This document shows positions 1-7,962 of a stretch of 64,000 bases of DNA, piece by piece (positions within the stretch are counted from its first letter, which is position 1; each line of letters opens with the position of its first letter). This DNA is from Comamonas testosteroni TK102. Lineage in GTDB: Bacteria > Pseudomonadota > Gammaproteobacteria > Burkholderiales > Burkholderiaceae_C. A program made the position numbers and the translations under genes. Location of the stretch: positions 5,146,001-5,210,000 of the forward strand of contig NZ_CP006704.1 of the NCBI RefSeq assembly GCF_000739375.1. The letters run 5' to 3'. The notes under the pieces were generated by a model that was not told the origin of the DNA, did not search any database, and saw nothing but the letters and a program-made list of their open reading frames with translations.

Positions 1-524
1 TGCACCGTCAGCATCTGGATGCCGACCTCCTCGAACTGGCGCGCCAGCAAGACAGCGTTCTTGTGCGTGTCGCACCAGCCCGTGCGCATCTTCAGGGTGA
101 CGGGCACGTTGTAGGGGCGTGCGGCTTCCACGACGGCCTGGGCGATCTCCACGGCCAGCGGCTCGTTCTGCATCAGGGCGGAGCCCGCCCATTTGTTGCA
201 GACCTTCTTGGCCGGGCAGCCCATGTTGATGTCGATGATCTGCGCGCCGCGCTCGATGTTGTAGACGGCGGCTTCGGCCATCATGAGCGCTTCGGTGCCG
301 GCGATCTGCACGGCAATCGGTCCGGGCTCGCCTTCATGGTTGGCACGGCGGCTGGTCTTGAGACTGTTCCACAGATCCTTGCGGCTGGTCACCATCTCGC
401 TGACCGCATAGCCGGCCCCCAAGGCCTTGCACAGCTGACGAAACGGCCGGTCCGTCACTCCCGCCATGGGAGCGACAAACAGACGATTTGCCAATGGAAT
501 ATGACCAATGTGCAGGGCGGGCAT
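1..524 (-). CDS. dusB: tRNA-dihydrouridine synthase B (3' end outside window)
   Basis: An FMN enzyme that reduces uridine to dihydrouridine in the D-loop of tRNA. The visible 174 N-terminal residues begin MPALHIGHIPLANRLFVAPM and carry the Dus hallmarks: the AGVTDRPFR segment after the first strand of the TIM barrel, and DINMGCPAKKV, which holds the catalytic cysteine. The C-terminal half lies left of the window. The start at 524 is the first methionine before the conserved barrel entry. In many proteobacteria fis follows dusB, but that side is not visible here. The assignment to DusB rather than DusA/C rests on the N-terminal wording and is fairly safe. Confidence 0.93.
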   Translation of the reverse strand, partial: MPALHIGHIPLANRLFVAPMAGVTDRPFRQLCKALGAGYAVSEMVTSRKDLWNSLKTSRRANHEGEPGPIAVQIAGTEALMMAEAAVYNIERGAQIIDINMGCPAKKVCNKWAGSALMQNEPLAVEIAQAVVEAARPYNVPVTLKMRTGWCDTHKNAVLLARQFEEVGIQMLTV

Positions 525-677
525 GGAGAAAGTTGGCTTCGGCGGCAGACAGGGTCTGGCGCAAACCGGGCGCTGGAAAAGAGGGCCGGATTATACCTGC
601 CCAAAATTTCAGCAGAACCAAACACCATGCATCACCCTGCGGGTCGAATCACTATCAGGCGCTGCGGCCCCGGCGCC

Positions 678-1469
678 TCAGTTGCTGCGCACCGGCATGT
701 CGAAGTACTGCTCGGAATAGGGCTCGCCGACCAGCGTGTAGTGCCACCACTCCTCGGGCAGATTCTTCCAGCCGTTGCGCTGCATCAGGCTGCGCAGCCA
801 GCGCCGGTTGTGCTGCACATCGGGCGACTGCTGGGCATTGTCGGTATGCGACTGCTCGTCAAACAGATCGAAGGGCGTGCCCATGTCCACCTCGATGCTG
901 TCGGCCAGCGGACCGCGTACCCACTTGCTGGCGCGCCTGGCATCCACCACCAGCAGCGTCATGTCCACGGTGCTGGCACGGCTGTGACCCGACTTCTCGG
1001 CGATATAGCCGCGCTTGAACAGCTCGCTCTTGGGCACGCGCGGGTAATACATGTCCTTGTTCTTCTGGTCGGCCAGATCACGGCCCCAGCGCACAAAGTC
1101 GTCGACGGCCTTCTGCGGGCGGTAGCAGTCATAGACCTTCAGGGCCAGGCCCTGTCCTGCCAGCTCGCGTTGAACGGCGGCCAGGGATTCGGCGGCCGCG
1201 CGGCTGAGCCAGCATTCCCCGGCCTCATAGCCGGCCACGGGACGGCCCAGGAAGTTGTGGCGTGTTGCATAGCGCATATCCTGGCGCACGCCCGGAGCCA
1301 CGCTGGAGAGCTTCACCAGGCGCGCCGTGCCGATATCGACCGGTGCCTGCGTGCCCGGCGCCACGCCTGTGAACGAGACGCAGCCCGCGATCAGGCCCAG
1401 GGCCGTGGCCGCCAGGCCCGTCTTGAACCATTGCCCGGCCATCGCCACGCGTGCTGTGTTGAAAGCCAT
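678..1469 (-). CDS. D-alanyl-D-alanine dipeptidase-like lipoprotein (peptidase M15D, VanX/DdpX family)
   Basis: Family members are zinc peptidases that split free D-Ala-D-Ala, in peptidoglycan turnover or, for VanX, in glycopeptide resistance. The 263-aa product has a lipobox-like LIAGC ending at Cys30, so it is probably a lipoprotein facing the periplasm. The zinc ligands fit the family: SGHSRASTVD (His162, Asp169) and EEWWH (Glu240, His243). The substrate-binding Arg sits in YDCYRPQK near 117. An AAGGAG about nine bases before the ATG supports the start. No vanA/vanH or dpp genes are adjacent, so a role in cell-wall dipeptide recycling is more likely than resistance. The substrate is inferred. 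Confidence 0.85.
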   Translation of the reverse strand: MAFNTARVAMAGQWFKTGLAATALGLIAGCVSFTGVAPGTQAPVDIGTARLVKLSSVAPGVRQDMRYATRHNFLGRPVAGYEAGECWLSRAAAESLAAVQRELAGQGLALKVYDCYRPQKAVDDFVRWGRDLADQKNKDMYYPRVPKSELFKRGYIAEKSGHSRASTVDMTLLVVDARRASKWVRGPLADSIEVDMGTPFDLFDEQSHTDNAQQSPDVQHNRRWLRSLMQRNGWKNLPEEWWHYTLVGEPYSEQYFDMPVRSN

Positions 1470-1612
1470 TCCTACTCACTCCTTTGTTCTTGTGCGTGCA
1501 CACCATACCTCAGCCCATGCCCTGCCCGCCGCAAAATATTCTCGCGCTGCCATGCCCCACGGGCCCTGCTGCGGTCCAAGGGAAATCGCGCAGCGCCTAA
1601 ACTCACCAGCCT

Positions 1613-2137
1613 ATGGAAGCTTGGATGCATCAGTTGCTGCAGTGGCTGGCCCTGCCGCAGTTCGGTTTGAGTACCGTGTTCATCGTGGCCCTGGTCTCGG
1701 CCACGCTGCTGCCCCTGGGTTCGGAGCCTGCGGTGGCGGGGCTGCTCACGCTCAATCCGCACCTGTTCTGGCCGGCCATCCTGGTGGCCACGGCCGGCAA
1801 CACCGTGGGCGGAGGCATCAGCTGGTGGATGGGCCTGGGCGCCCACAAGGCCTGGAAGCTGGCCCGAAGCCGCCGCCATCAGGGAGACGAGGCGCCGGCT
1901 CCGCCGCACAAGCCGCCCCACAGGCAGTCGCGCTACCACCGTCTGGCACGCTACTGGCTGCGGCGCTTCGGCGCCAAGGCCTGCCTGCTGAGCTGGCTGC
2001 CCGTGGTGGGCGATCCGCTGTGCGCCGTGGCCGGCTGGCTGCGCCTGCCGTTCTGGCCCTGCGTGCTGTACATGGCCATTGGCAAATTCCTGCGCTATCT
2101 GATCATGACGGTGGTCATACTGCACTTCATCCCCTGA
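1613..2137 (+). CDS. yqaA: YqaA-type membrane protein of the SNARE-associated/DedA superfamily
   Basis: A small inner-membrane protein of 174 aa whose family (COG1238) has no settled function and is related to DedA flippases and exporters. Near the N terminus is the conserved SATLLPLGSEPAVAG, followed by GNTVGGGISWWMG. A basic cytoplasmic stretch with many Arg, His and Pro spans roughly residues 82-115. The second conserved block, FGAKACLLSWLPVVGDPLC, precedes the last membrane segments. The product is longer than the roughly 140 aa of E. coli YqaA, mostly through that basic insert. It stands alone between two leftward genes. Confidence 0.82.
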   Translation: MEAWMHQLLQWLALPQFGLSTVFIVALVSATLLPLGSEPAVAGLLTLNPHLFWPAILVATAGNTVGGGISWWMGLGAHKAWKLARSRRHQGDEAPAPPHKPPHRQSRYHRLARYWLRRFGAKACLLSWLPVVGDPLCAVAGWLRLPFWPCVLYMAIGKFLRYLIMTVVILHFIP

Positions 2138-2179
2138 GAACCTGCTGGCGTTCCAAGCCCGGCAGCCGTTGCCGTCGCA

Positions 2180-2872
2180 TCAGGGCAGAAAGGGGGCCGT
2201 CAGCAGGCGCAAGCCCACCGAGATCCAGCGCTGGCTACCGTCACCGAAGCGATTGCCGTAGGTGGCATCGATCTGCACACGGTCGGGCACCAGCCAGTGG
2301 CGCAGCCCGACCTGCGCCAGGGGCCGGCCCGAGCCTCCGCCATAGGTTTCGGCAATCAGCCAGGTGCGGCCCGTCAGCTGCGTCTCCGAACCCAGCCCCC
2401 AGGTGAAGCGGTTGCTGTGCACGCCCTGATCGCGCCGCCAGCCCACATTGGTGTGCAGCACCACCTTGTCGTCAAGCAAGGAAAAGCTGGCCGGCACATA
2501 GGCATAGGTATCGTGGCCGCCACCCGCATCGCGGCGCGGGTCGCGTGCCAGCCCCATGGCCAGGCCCACGCCCCAGCCGTTGGTCTCCAGCGGCTTGAAC
2601 AGGGTCTTGCCCTGGATCACCTGGGCGCTGGCGCGCGTGCTGCCATCCATGCGCGTGAGCGCGCCGCCCATGGTCAGCTCCAGATTGCCTGTGAAATTGC
2701 AGGCCGGCAGGGCCCAGAACTCGGCATGCCCCTTGGGGTGGCGTACCCAGCTCTCGAGCTGGCAGGCCTTGGCGTCGACAATGCGCGCATCGTCGGTGTT
2801 CATCGGGCGCGCGGCATGGGCGCTGCCGGCCAGTACGGCCATGGCAGCGGTCAACAGTGTCATGGGGCGCAT
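2180..2872 (-). CDS. exported protein of unknown function
   Basis: I do not recognise the family. The 230-aa product opens with a clear Sec signal peptide (MRPMTLLTAAMAVLAGSAHA, cleavage probably after the final Ala). The mature part has alternating polar and aromatic strands rich in Gly, Trp, Asn and Thr and ends in a hydrophobic Leu-Pro. This resembles a small outer-membrane beta-barrel or a periplasmic beta-protein. An AGGAAGA just before the ATG at 2872 selects this start over an upstream in-frame ATG at 3019 that would bury the signal peptide. It converges with yqaA and shows no operon partner. Confidence 0.6.
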   Translation of the reverse strand: MRPMTLLTAAMAVLAGSAHAARPMNTDDARIVDAKACQLESWVRHPKGHAEFWALPACNFTGNLELTMGGALTRMDGSTRASAQVIQGKTLFKPLETNGWGVGLAMGLARDPRRDAGGGHDTYAYVPASFSLLDDKVVLHTNVGWRRDQGVHSNRFTWGLGSETQLTGRTWLIAETYGGGSGRPLAQVGLRHWLVPDRVQIDATYGNRFGDGSQRWISVGLRLLTAPFLP

Positions 2873-3057
2873 CGGTTCTTCCTGGTCTGTATAGGTTCTT
2901 CTGAGGCCGCGCAAGCGCATGTTCACGCTCCGAGCCCGACAATCTAGCGCCGCACTGTGACACAGGTTTGGCAGGCCTGAACAAAGCCGCGCCGATTCAG
3001 GGACGGGCCGCTGTGGCATGTGCAGACGGCAAAGTCTCTGGTCGGCTCAGGGAGTAA

Positions 3058-3151
3058 TAAATTAATAGCTTCTGTCGCCTTCTGATAAACAATTTCAATA
3101 TGAAAACATACTGAATTTGTTTATTTATTGGCGATTACAGCTATCAAAATT
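3058..3151. repeat. dispersed palindromic repeat, family A, copy 1
   Basis: Imperfect inverted repeat of about 94 bp in an AT-rich intergenic gap. The left arm ends in AATAGCTTCTGTCGCC and the right arm reads GGCGATTACAGCTATCAAAATT. Both arms share the ATAGCT core and the GGCG/CGCC inner edge with three other copies at about 26.7, 33.3 and 53.1 kb. There are no coding features. Arm pairing is roughly 11 of 16 over the core, so this is a decayed copy. Confidence 0.55.
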
Positions 3152-3163
3152 ATCGATTCACCC

Positions 3164-4234
3164 TCAGTCCACCCCCAGCCCCAGATGCTGTGCGAGCGCC
3201 GCGTAGCGCTGCATGTCTGCCTGTATCCGCGCCTCGAACTGCGCGGGCGAATCCGAGGCCAGCACATAGCCCTGCTCCTGAAGCGCCTGGCGCATGGCCG
3301 GCTGATTCAGGATGCGTGCCAGCTCCTCGTGCAGTCGCGCCACCACGCCATCCGGAGTGGCCGCCGGCGCCAGCAGGCCATGCCACTGCTCCACGGCAAA
3401 ACCCCTCACGCCCAGCTCGGCCACGGTGGGCACGCCGGCCAGCTGGGCCACGCGCTGCGGGCCGGTTACAGCCAGAGCGCGCAGACGCCCGGCCGCAATC
3501 AGCGGCGCGGCGCTGCTGATGGTCACCACGCCCAGCGGCACCTGGCCTGCAGCCACGGCCATGGCCGCCGGGCCGCAGCCCTTGTAGGGCACATGCTGCA
3601 GCCGCGTGTGCAGGGCCTGGGCCAGCATCTCGGCCGCCATGTGCTGGGGCGTGCCGTTGCCGCAGCTCGCAAAGGCCTGGGCAGCCCCTTCCGCGGACGG
3701 GGCCAGCACATCCGCCAGAGCCTGCGCGCCGGTGGGCGCGGCTCCCTTCTGTGCGCCAGCGCCCTGCGGGGCATATTTCGGAGCGACATCCTCCGGCGGC
3801 AGCACCAGTACCGAGGCGATGGTGCCCGCGTTGAACACGGCGCGGAAGTCGCGCTGCGGATCGAAATCCAGCTGCCGGTAGACGCCGGGATTGATGGCAA
3901 ACGAGCTGTTGACCATGAGCAGCACGCTGCCGTCGGCCGCAGCGCGCGCCACCTCGCGTGCACCGATGTTGCCGCTGGCGCCCGGGCGGTTGTCCACCAC
4001 CACGCTCTGGCCTATGCGCTCCTGCAGAGCCGTGCCCAGCCGGCGGGCCAGCAGGTCCGTGCCGCCGCCGGGCGGAAAGGTCACGACGATGGTGACGGGC
4101 TTGTCAAAGCGCATCGTGGCCGCAGCGCCCCTGTGCGATTGCCACAGGCCCGCAGCCACGACGGCCAGGGCCAGCGTGGCCGCCGCAGTCATCCCGATGC
4201 GGCGAGCGGCCGGTCCTGCCGCGAGACGCGCCAT
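3164..4234 (-). CDS. Bug/TctC-family tripartite tricarboxylate transporter substrate-binding protein, in the nadC operon
   Basis: A periplasmic receptor of 356 aa. The N terminus has Arg residues followed by a hydrophobic stretch (AAATLALAVVAAGLW). The mature part carries the Bug signatures FDKPVTIVVTFPPGGGTDLLAR and a GQSVVVDNRPGASGNIG-type phosphate-loop region, then HVPYKGCGPA and GVPTVAELG. The ATG at 4234 lies one base after the nadC stop codon, so the two genes are surely co-transcribed. Bordetella Bug proteins bind aspartate, glutamate, or nicotinate/quinolinate-type ligands; with nadC as partner, an NAD-precursor ligand is a reasonable inference. No tctA/tctB membrane genes lie nearby, as is common for this family. 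An insertion of Ala/Gly-rich sequence (about residues 150-170) is unusual. Confidence 0.85.
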   Translation of the reverse strand: MARLAAGPAARRIGMTAAATLALAVVAAGLWQSHRGAAATMRFDKPVTIVVTFPPGGGTDLLARRLGTALQERIGQSVVVDNRPGASGNIGAREVARAAADGSVLLMVNSSFAINPGVYRQLDFDPQRDFRAVFNAGTIASVLVLPPEDVAPKYAPQGAGAQKGAAPTGAQALADVLAPSAEGAAQAFASCGNGTPQHMAAEMLAQALHTRLQHVPYKGCGPAAMAVAAGQVPLGVVTISSAAPLIAAGRLRALAVTGPQRVAQLAGVPTVAELGVRGFAVEQWHGLLAPAATPDGVVARLHEELARILNQPAMRQALQEQGYVLASDSPAQFEARIQADMQRYAALAQHLGLGVD

Positions 4235-4235
4235 C

Positions 4236-5105
4236 TCAGGCGTCGAGGCCAATATCGAGCACGCGCGCGCTGTGCGTGAGCCAGCCCACGGCGATCTGCT
4301 CGACCCCCGTGGCGGCCACGGCCGGCGCGGTCTCCGGCGTGATACGGCCCGAGGCTTCGGTGATGGCCCGGCCCTTGCACATGGCCACCGCCGTGCGCAG
4401 ATCCTCCAGGCCCATATTGTCCAGCAGCACCACGTCCACGCCCAGCTGCAGCGCCACGTCCAGCTGCGCCAGCGTGTCCACTTCCAGCTCGATCTTGACC
4501 ATATGGCCCACGCCGGCGCGGGCGCGTCCCACGGCCGTGGCGACATCGCCGGCCAGCGCGATATGGTTGTCCTTGATGAGCACGGCGTCATCCAGGCCAA
4601 AGCGGTGGTTGCTGCCGCCGCCGACCCGCACGGCGTATTTCTGCAAGGCACGCAGGCCCGGCATGGTCTTGCGCGTGCAGGTCACCCGCGTGCCAAAGGG
4701 CTTGATGGCCTCGGCGATCGAATGCGTGGCCGTGGCCACGCCGCTGAGATGACAGAGGTAATTGAGCGCCGTGCGTTCGGCCGTGAGCATGGCCCGGCTT
4801 TTGCCGCGAATGCGGGCGATCTCCATGCCGGGCTGCAGCCGCGTGCCGTCTGCGCAGCGAACGTCAAACTCCAGGCGAGCGTCCATCAGCACGAAGGCCA
4901 GGCGTGCCAGATCGAGTCCGGCCAGCACGCCCTCCTGCCTGGCCACCAGGCGCAGCTCATCCACGGCATCGGCGGGAACAATGGTGTCGGTGCTCAGGTC
5001 TCCGGCGCGCCCCAGGTCTTCCAGCAAGGCCATGCGCACCAGCGGCTCCAGCATCACATCGGGCAAGGAGGGGATGGGCAAGGCCGCAATTTTATTAATG
5101 CTCAT
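4236..5105 (-). CDS. nadC: nicotinate-nucleotide pyrophosphorylase (quinolinate phosphoribosyltransferase)
   Basis: Converts quinolinate and PRPP to nicotinate mononucleotide, CO2 and PPi in de novo NAD synthesis. The 289-aa product has the whole family pattern: ALLEDLGRAGDLSTD near the N terminus, ERTALNYLCHLSGVAT, the TRKTMPGLRALQKYAV quinolinate-binding block, GGGSNHRFGLDDAVLIKDNH and the late VVLLDNM. The ATG at 5105 has no Shine-Dalgarno before it, and the start codon sits inside a palindrome (5099-5113). The message may be leaderless or the operator may cover the initiation site. A Bug receptor follows after one base and a Nudix-type regulator gene lies upstream on the same strand. Confidence 0.96.
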   Translation of the reverse strand: MSINKIAALPIPSLPDVMLEPLVRMALLEDLGRAGDLSTDTIVPADAVDELRLVARQEGVLAGLDLARLAFVLMDARLEFDVRCADGTRLQPGMEIARIRGKSRAMLTAERTALNYLCHLSGVATATHSIAEAIKPFGTRVTCTRKTMPGLRALQKYAVRVGGGSNHRFGLDDAVLIKDNHIALAGDVATAVGRARAGVGHMVKIELEVDTLAQLDVALQLGVDVVLLDNMGLEDLRTAVAMCKGRAITEASGRITPETAPAVAATGVEQIAVGWLTHSARVLDIGLDA

Positions 5106-5113
5106 TTTGAGTA
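5099..5113. promoter_or_regulatory. palindrome over the nadC start codon, candidate NAD-regulator operator
   Basis: TGCTCA-TTT-TGAGTA, a 15-bp palindrome with one mismatch between the arms, spanning the nadC ATG. It matches the site at 5179-5193 in 11 of 15 positions. A bound protein would block both transcription start and translation start. The likely binder is the regulator encoded just upstream; this is an inference. Confidence 0.5.
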
Positions 5114-5178
5114 TTTATGGTTCAATAAAAAACGCGAAGGCATCCGGATCACTGCCGCGCCTCGCGCAAACCGACTTA

Positions 5179-5193
5179 TGCTAAATCTGAGCA
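5179..5193. promoter_or_regulatory. second palindrome upstream of nadC, candidate NAD-regulator operator
   Basis: TGCTAAATCTGAGCA on the + strand, flanked by matching bases so that ATGCT-N7-AGCAT pairs. Written on the nadC strand it is TGCTCAGATTTAGCA, fitting TRCTCA-N3-TKAGYA together with the site at the start codon. The centres are 80 bp apart, compatible with cooperative or looped binding. Confidence 0.5.
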
Positions 5194-5256
5194 TTACTTA
5201 AGTCAAGCCGTCGCCGCAGTGAAAACAGTTCCCCATCCACTGCAGGAATCAGGCCG

Positions 5257-6237
5257 TCAATGACTTCTGGCCAGCGGCAGCTTGTTGCCTGCGATGGCGC
5301 GCTCCAGCATCACATTGCGCCGGAAGCGGAACAGCTTGGCCGGGCGGCCCGCACCCACGGCCGTCACCTGGCCGGTCTCCTCCACCAGTGCCTGCTGCTC
5401 GATCAAGCGACGGAAGTTCTGCTTGTGCAGACCGCGCCCGGCCAGCGCCTCCACGGTCTGCTGCAGCTGCAGCAGCGAGAACTCCTCGGGCATCAGCTCG
5501 AACACCACGGGCCGGTACTTGATCTTGGCGCGCAGGCGGGCCATGCCGGTGGCAAGAATGCGGCGATGGTCGTTGCCCATGGCCGCACCGGGCAGCAGCG
5601 AAGCGGCAGCATCGCCCTCCCCCTCTCCCCAGGCTTCGGGCACCACGGCGGCCTCGAACAGCAGCTCGTAGCGCTGCAACACCAACTCCTCGTTCCACTC
5701 GTGCTCATCGAGACCAAAAGTCATGGCCGCTCTTTGCCATCTGGCGCTTCTGGCCACGCTGTCCGAAGCTTTTTCGCTCCAGGCATGCAGCGCTGGCGCA
5801 ATGCGCTCGGCGATCACGCCGGGCATGCCTTCGCGCCAGTCCTCCCAGGGGAAGTAGCGGTACCAGTCCTGCCAGCCCGGCTGGGCGGCACCGGTCTCGT
5901 CCAGCTCCTGTGTCAGCGCCAGATAGCTGATGGAGATGACATGCATGCCCAGTTGCTGCGAGCGCTCGCGATCCGCAAAGGTATAGAGCTGCTCCACAAA
6001 GCCCAGCGGATGGTGGGTCTGCTTCTCCACCCAGGCGCGCAGGCTGGCCTGCAGCGAGCGGTGGTTGCTGGTAAAGGGCCCGGCAGGCAAGGCCCGCCCG
6101 GACCCGGTGGTCAGGATACGGGGCTGGCCGCCCGTGACGGCGACCAGCACTGCCACCAGATCGGCCTGCACGGAATGCAGTTCTGAATTGTTCAAACCAC
6201 TCAAAAGCTTTGGAGACAAGGTCGGGAAGAAAGACAA
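5257..6237 (-). CDS. NrtR-like Nudix/winged-helix regulator (COG4111 type), predicted NAD repressor
   Basis: A 326-aa protein built like NrtR-family regulators. An N-terminal Nudix-like fold (about residues 20-190) contains HPLGFVEQLYTFADRER and ISISYLALTQ in place of a working Nudix box, and a C-terminal winged helix (about 240-310) contains KIKYRPVVFELMPEEFSLLQLQQ and FRRLIEQQALVEETG, typical of this class. I see no intact GX5EX7REUXEEXGU, so it probably senses rather than hydrolyses its ligand. I recall COG4111 proteins being predicted as NAD regulators (NadQ in RegPrecise). nadC follows on the same strand with two matching palindromes between. The longest frame starts with TTG at 6237 and has no ribosome site; a TTG or GTG 12-23 codons later is also possible. 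Confidence 0.78.
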   Translation of the reverse strand: MSFFPTLSPKLLSGLNNSELHSVQADLVAVLVAVTGGQPRILTTGSGRALPAGPFTSNHRSLQASLRAWVEKQTHHPLGFVEQLYTFADRERSQQLGMHVISISYLALTQELDETGAAQPGWQDWYRYFPWEDWREGMPGVIAERIAPALHAWSEKASDSVARSARWQRAAMTFGLDEHEWNEELVLQRYELLFEAAVVPEAWGEGEGDAAASLLPGAAMGNDHRRILATGMARLRAKIKYRPVVFELMPEEFSLLQLQQTVEALAGRGLHKQNFRRLIEQQALVEETGQVTAVGAGRPAKLFRFRRNVMLERAIAGNKLPLARSH

Positions 6238-6240
6238 ATT

Positions 6241-7629
6241 CTACGGTGCGGCCGACCCTGTCCACGGCTTATCCGGGCTCTGCCCCGAAAAGCTCAGGGC
6301 ATCGCACTGCGCAAGTGCCTCGGGAGCCTGCACCAGCGGCATGTTCATCGACCCCGTGGCAATGGCTACCTGATTGCGGCCCCGGTGCTTGGCTCGGTAG
6401 AGCGCGGCATCTGCGCGCTTGAGCAAATCGTCCTCGGTCTCGCCCGGCTCCCAGAGCCCCACGCCCAGGGAGATGGTGAAGCCCCCGACCTCCGGGTCCG
6501 AACATGCCTCCACGGCGCAACGGATGCGTTCGGCCAGGCTCACGGCCACGCCGAGGCTGGCATCCGAGAGAATGATCAGGAACTCCTCGCCGCCCCAGCG
6601 CACGGCATGGTCATAACGACGGACCTTGCCCGAAAGTACCTGCGCCACCATCTTGAGCACGCGGTCTCCGGCCACATGGCCGAAGCGGTCGTTGACCTGC
6701 TTGAAAAGATCGATATCGCCCAGGATCACCCCATAGGGCCGCAACTGGTTCTGGGCCTGCAGCTGGCCGCGCTTGAGTTCGGCCTCTCCCGCATGGCGGT
6801 TGAGCAAGCCCGTCAGCTTGTCGCGGTTGGCGCGCTCACGCAGCTCCATCTCTCGCTTGACCATGCGGCTGATGTCCTTGGATGCCCCCACATAGTGGCT
6901 GACCTGGCCCGACTCATCGCGCAGGGCCGCAATGCTTTGCTCGGCGTAGTACACGCCACCGCTTTTGTGGCGGTTGATGAAGGTGGCGCGAAAGTTGTGC
7001 CCCAGACTCAGGGCCTCCTGCAGCTGGGCGTAGAACTCGGGCTCGTGCAGGCCCGAGCGCAGCATCTCGGTCGGCTGGCCCAGCAGTTCCGCCGCGCTAT
7101 AGCCCGTCAGGGCTTCAAAAGCCTGGTTGACGAAGACGATGGTGGAGTGGCGGTCCGTGATCAGAATGCCATCATTGGCCGCATTCAAGGCCCTGGCCAG
7201 CAGCGCGCGCTCCTGCTCGGCCTGCACACGCTCCGAGATATCGCGCTGCACGGCCACAAAATGCCGGATCACGCCCCGCTCGTCACGCACCGGAGAGATA
7301 TTCCACTCCACGTGGTAGCTCTGGCCGTCCTTGCGGTAGTTCACCACACTGCCCTGGAACGGCAGACCCTGCTCCAGCGAGTCATGCAGGCGCTGCAGCT
7401 CCATCAGGTCCGTCAGCGGCCCCTGCAGCATGCGCGGCGAGCGGCCCAGCAGCTCTGCTTCGGCATATCCGGTCATCTCGCACAGGGCCGCATTGCAGTA
7501 CTCGATCACCGGCCCTTCGCCGCCCAGACTGGCATCGGTAATCATCACCGCACAGAAGGACTGGCCCATGGCGATCTCCAGCAGCTGGCCGGTGATCGTT
7601 CGCTTTGCGGTGGCATTGGCACGAATCAT
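6241..7629 (-). CDS. PAS-PAS-GGDEF diguanylate cyclase
   Basis: Predicted to make cyclic di-GMP from two GTP, probably in the cytosol since no membrane segment is visible. Of 462 aa, PAS domain 1 spans about 20-130 and PAS domain 2 about 145-255, each ending in a PAC-type motif (AVQRDISER, GASKDISR). The GGDEF domain is at about 268-430 with active-site GGEEF at 346-350. An inhibitory I-site, RRYD, stands exactly five residues before it (337-340), so product inhibition is likely. The first PAS has LOV-like wording (GRSPRMLQG) but lacks the flavin-binding cysteine. Its stop codon is only three bases before the TTG of the next leftward gene, though no functional link to NAD control is evident. 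Confidence 0.9.
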   Translation of the reverse strand: MIRANATAKRTITGQLLEIAMGQSFCAVMITDASLGGEGPVIEYCNAALCEMTGYAEAELLGRSPRMLQGPLTDLMELQRLHDSLEQGLPFQGSVVNYRKDGQSYHVEWNISPVRDERGVIRHFVAVQRDISERVQAEQERALLARALNAANDGILITDRHSTIVFVNQAFEALTGYSAAELLGQPTEMLRSGLHEPEFYAQLQEALSLGHNFRATFINRHKSGGVYYAEQSIAALRDESGQVSHYVGASKDISRMVKREMELRERANRDKLTGLLNRHAGEAELKRGQLQAQNQLRPYGVILGDIDLFKQVNDRFGHVAGDRVLKMVAQVLSGKVRRYDHAVRWGGEEFLIILSDASLGVAVSLAERIRCAVEACSDPEVGGFTISLGVGLWEPGETEDDLLKRADAALYRAKHRGRNQVAIATGSMNMPLVQAPEALAQCDALSFSGQSPDKPWTGSAAP

Positions 7630-7962
7630 GTTGGGGACCTCGAGCGCGCTGTGCAGTCGTGAGGGCTCATTATTCGTTACTTTGCGTCACTTGCGTATAT
7701 CAAAGATTTCTGCGCTCCGCTGGTCCCTGCCTCGCCGCCGGCCCTGATGGATGGCGAAAGCCCAGGTTGGCCCCTGCATATTGTTCTGAGCGGCGTCAGC
7801 AAGGCTCGGCAGCGCCAAGAACACCCGGACCGCCAGAGGTCCGCGAGACTTTGAGGCAGAGACCAGACGCAGCCGCATCCTGGCCCTTGCCGCCGAAAGC
7901 CCGCATAAAAAAAGCCCCGCCATGGCTGGCGGGGCTTTTAGCGCTGCAATGCGCAGCAGGCG
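7630..7962. other. intergenic region between ychF and the GGDEF gene
   Basis: A gap of 333 bases. Apart from the ychF terminator at its left edge I see no gene, repeat or clear operator. The right end must hold the promoter of the GGDEF gene, but no convincing -35/-10 pair stands out. Confidence 0.5.
7907..7939 (-). terminator. rho-independent terminator of ychF
   Basis: On the minus strand: AAAAGCCCCGCC, loop AGCCAT, GGCGGGGC, then seven or more Ts. It lies about 24 bases after the ychF stop codon. Confidence 0.9.

Noticed and set aside
1327..2406. A 359-codon + strand frame over the DedA-like gene
   Set aside because: Shadow frame with Arg/Ala/Gly/Pro composition. The YqaA-type protein in the other frame has clear membrane segments.
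3164..4651. A 495-codon version of the Bug receptor
   Set aside because: The first 139 codons overlap nadC in another frame and have shadow composition. The ATG at 4234 just after the nadC stop gives the normal signal region.
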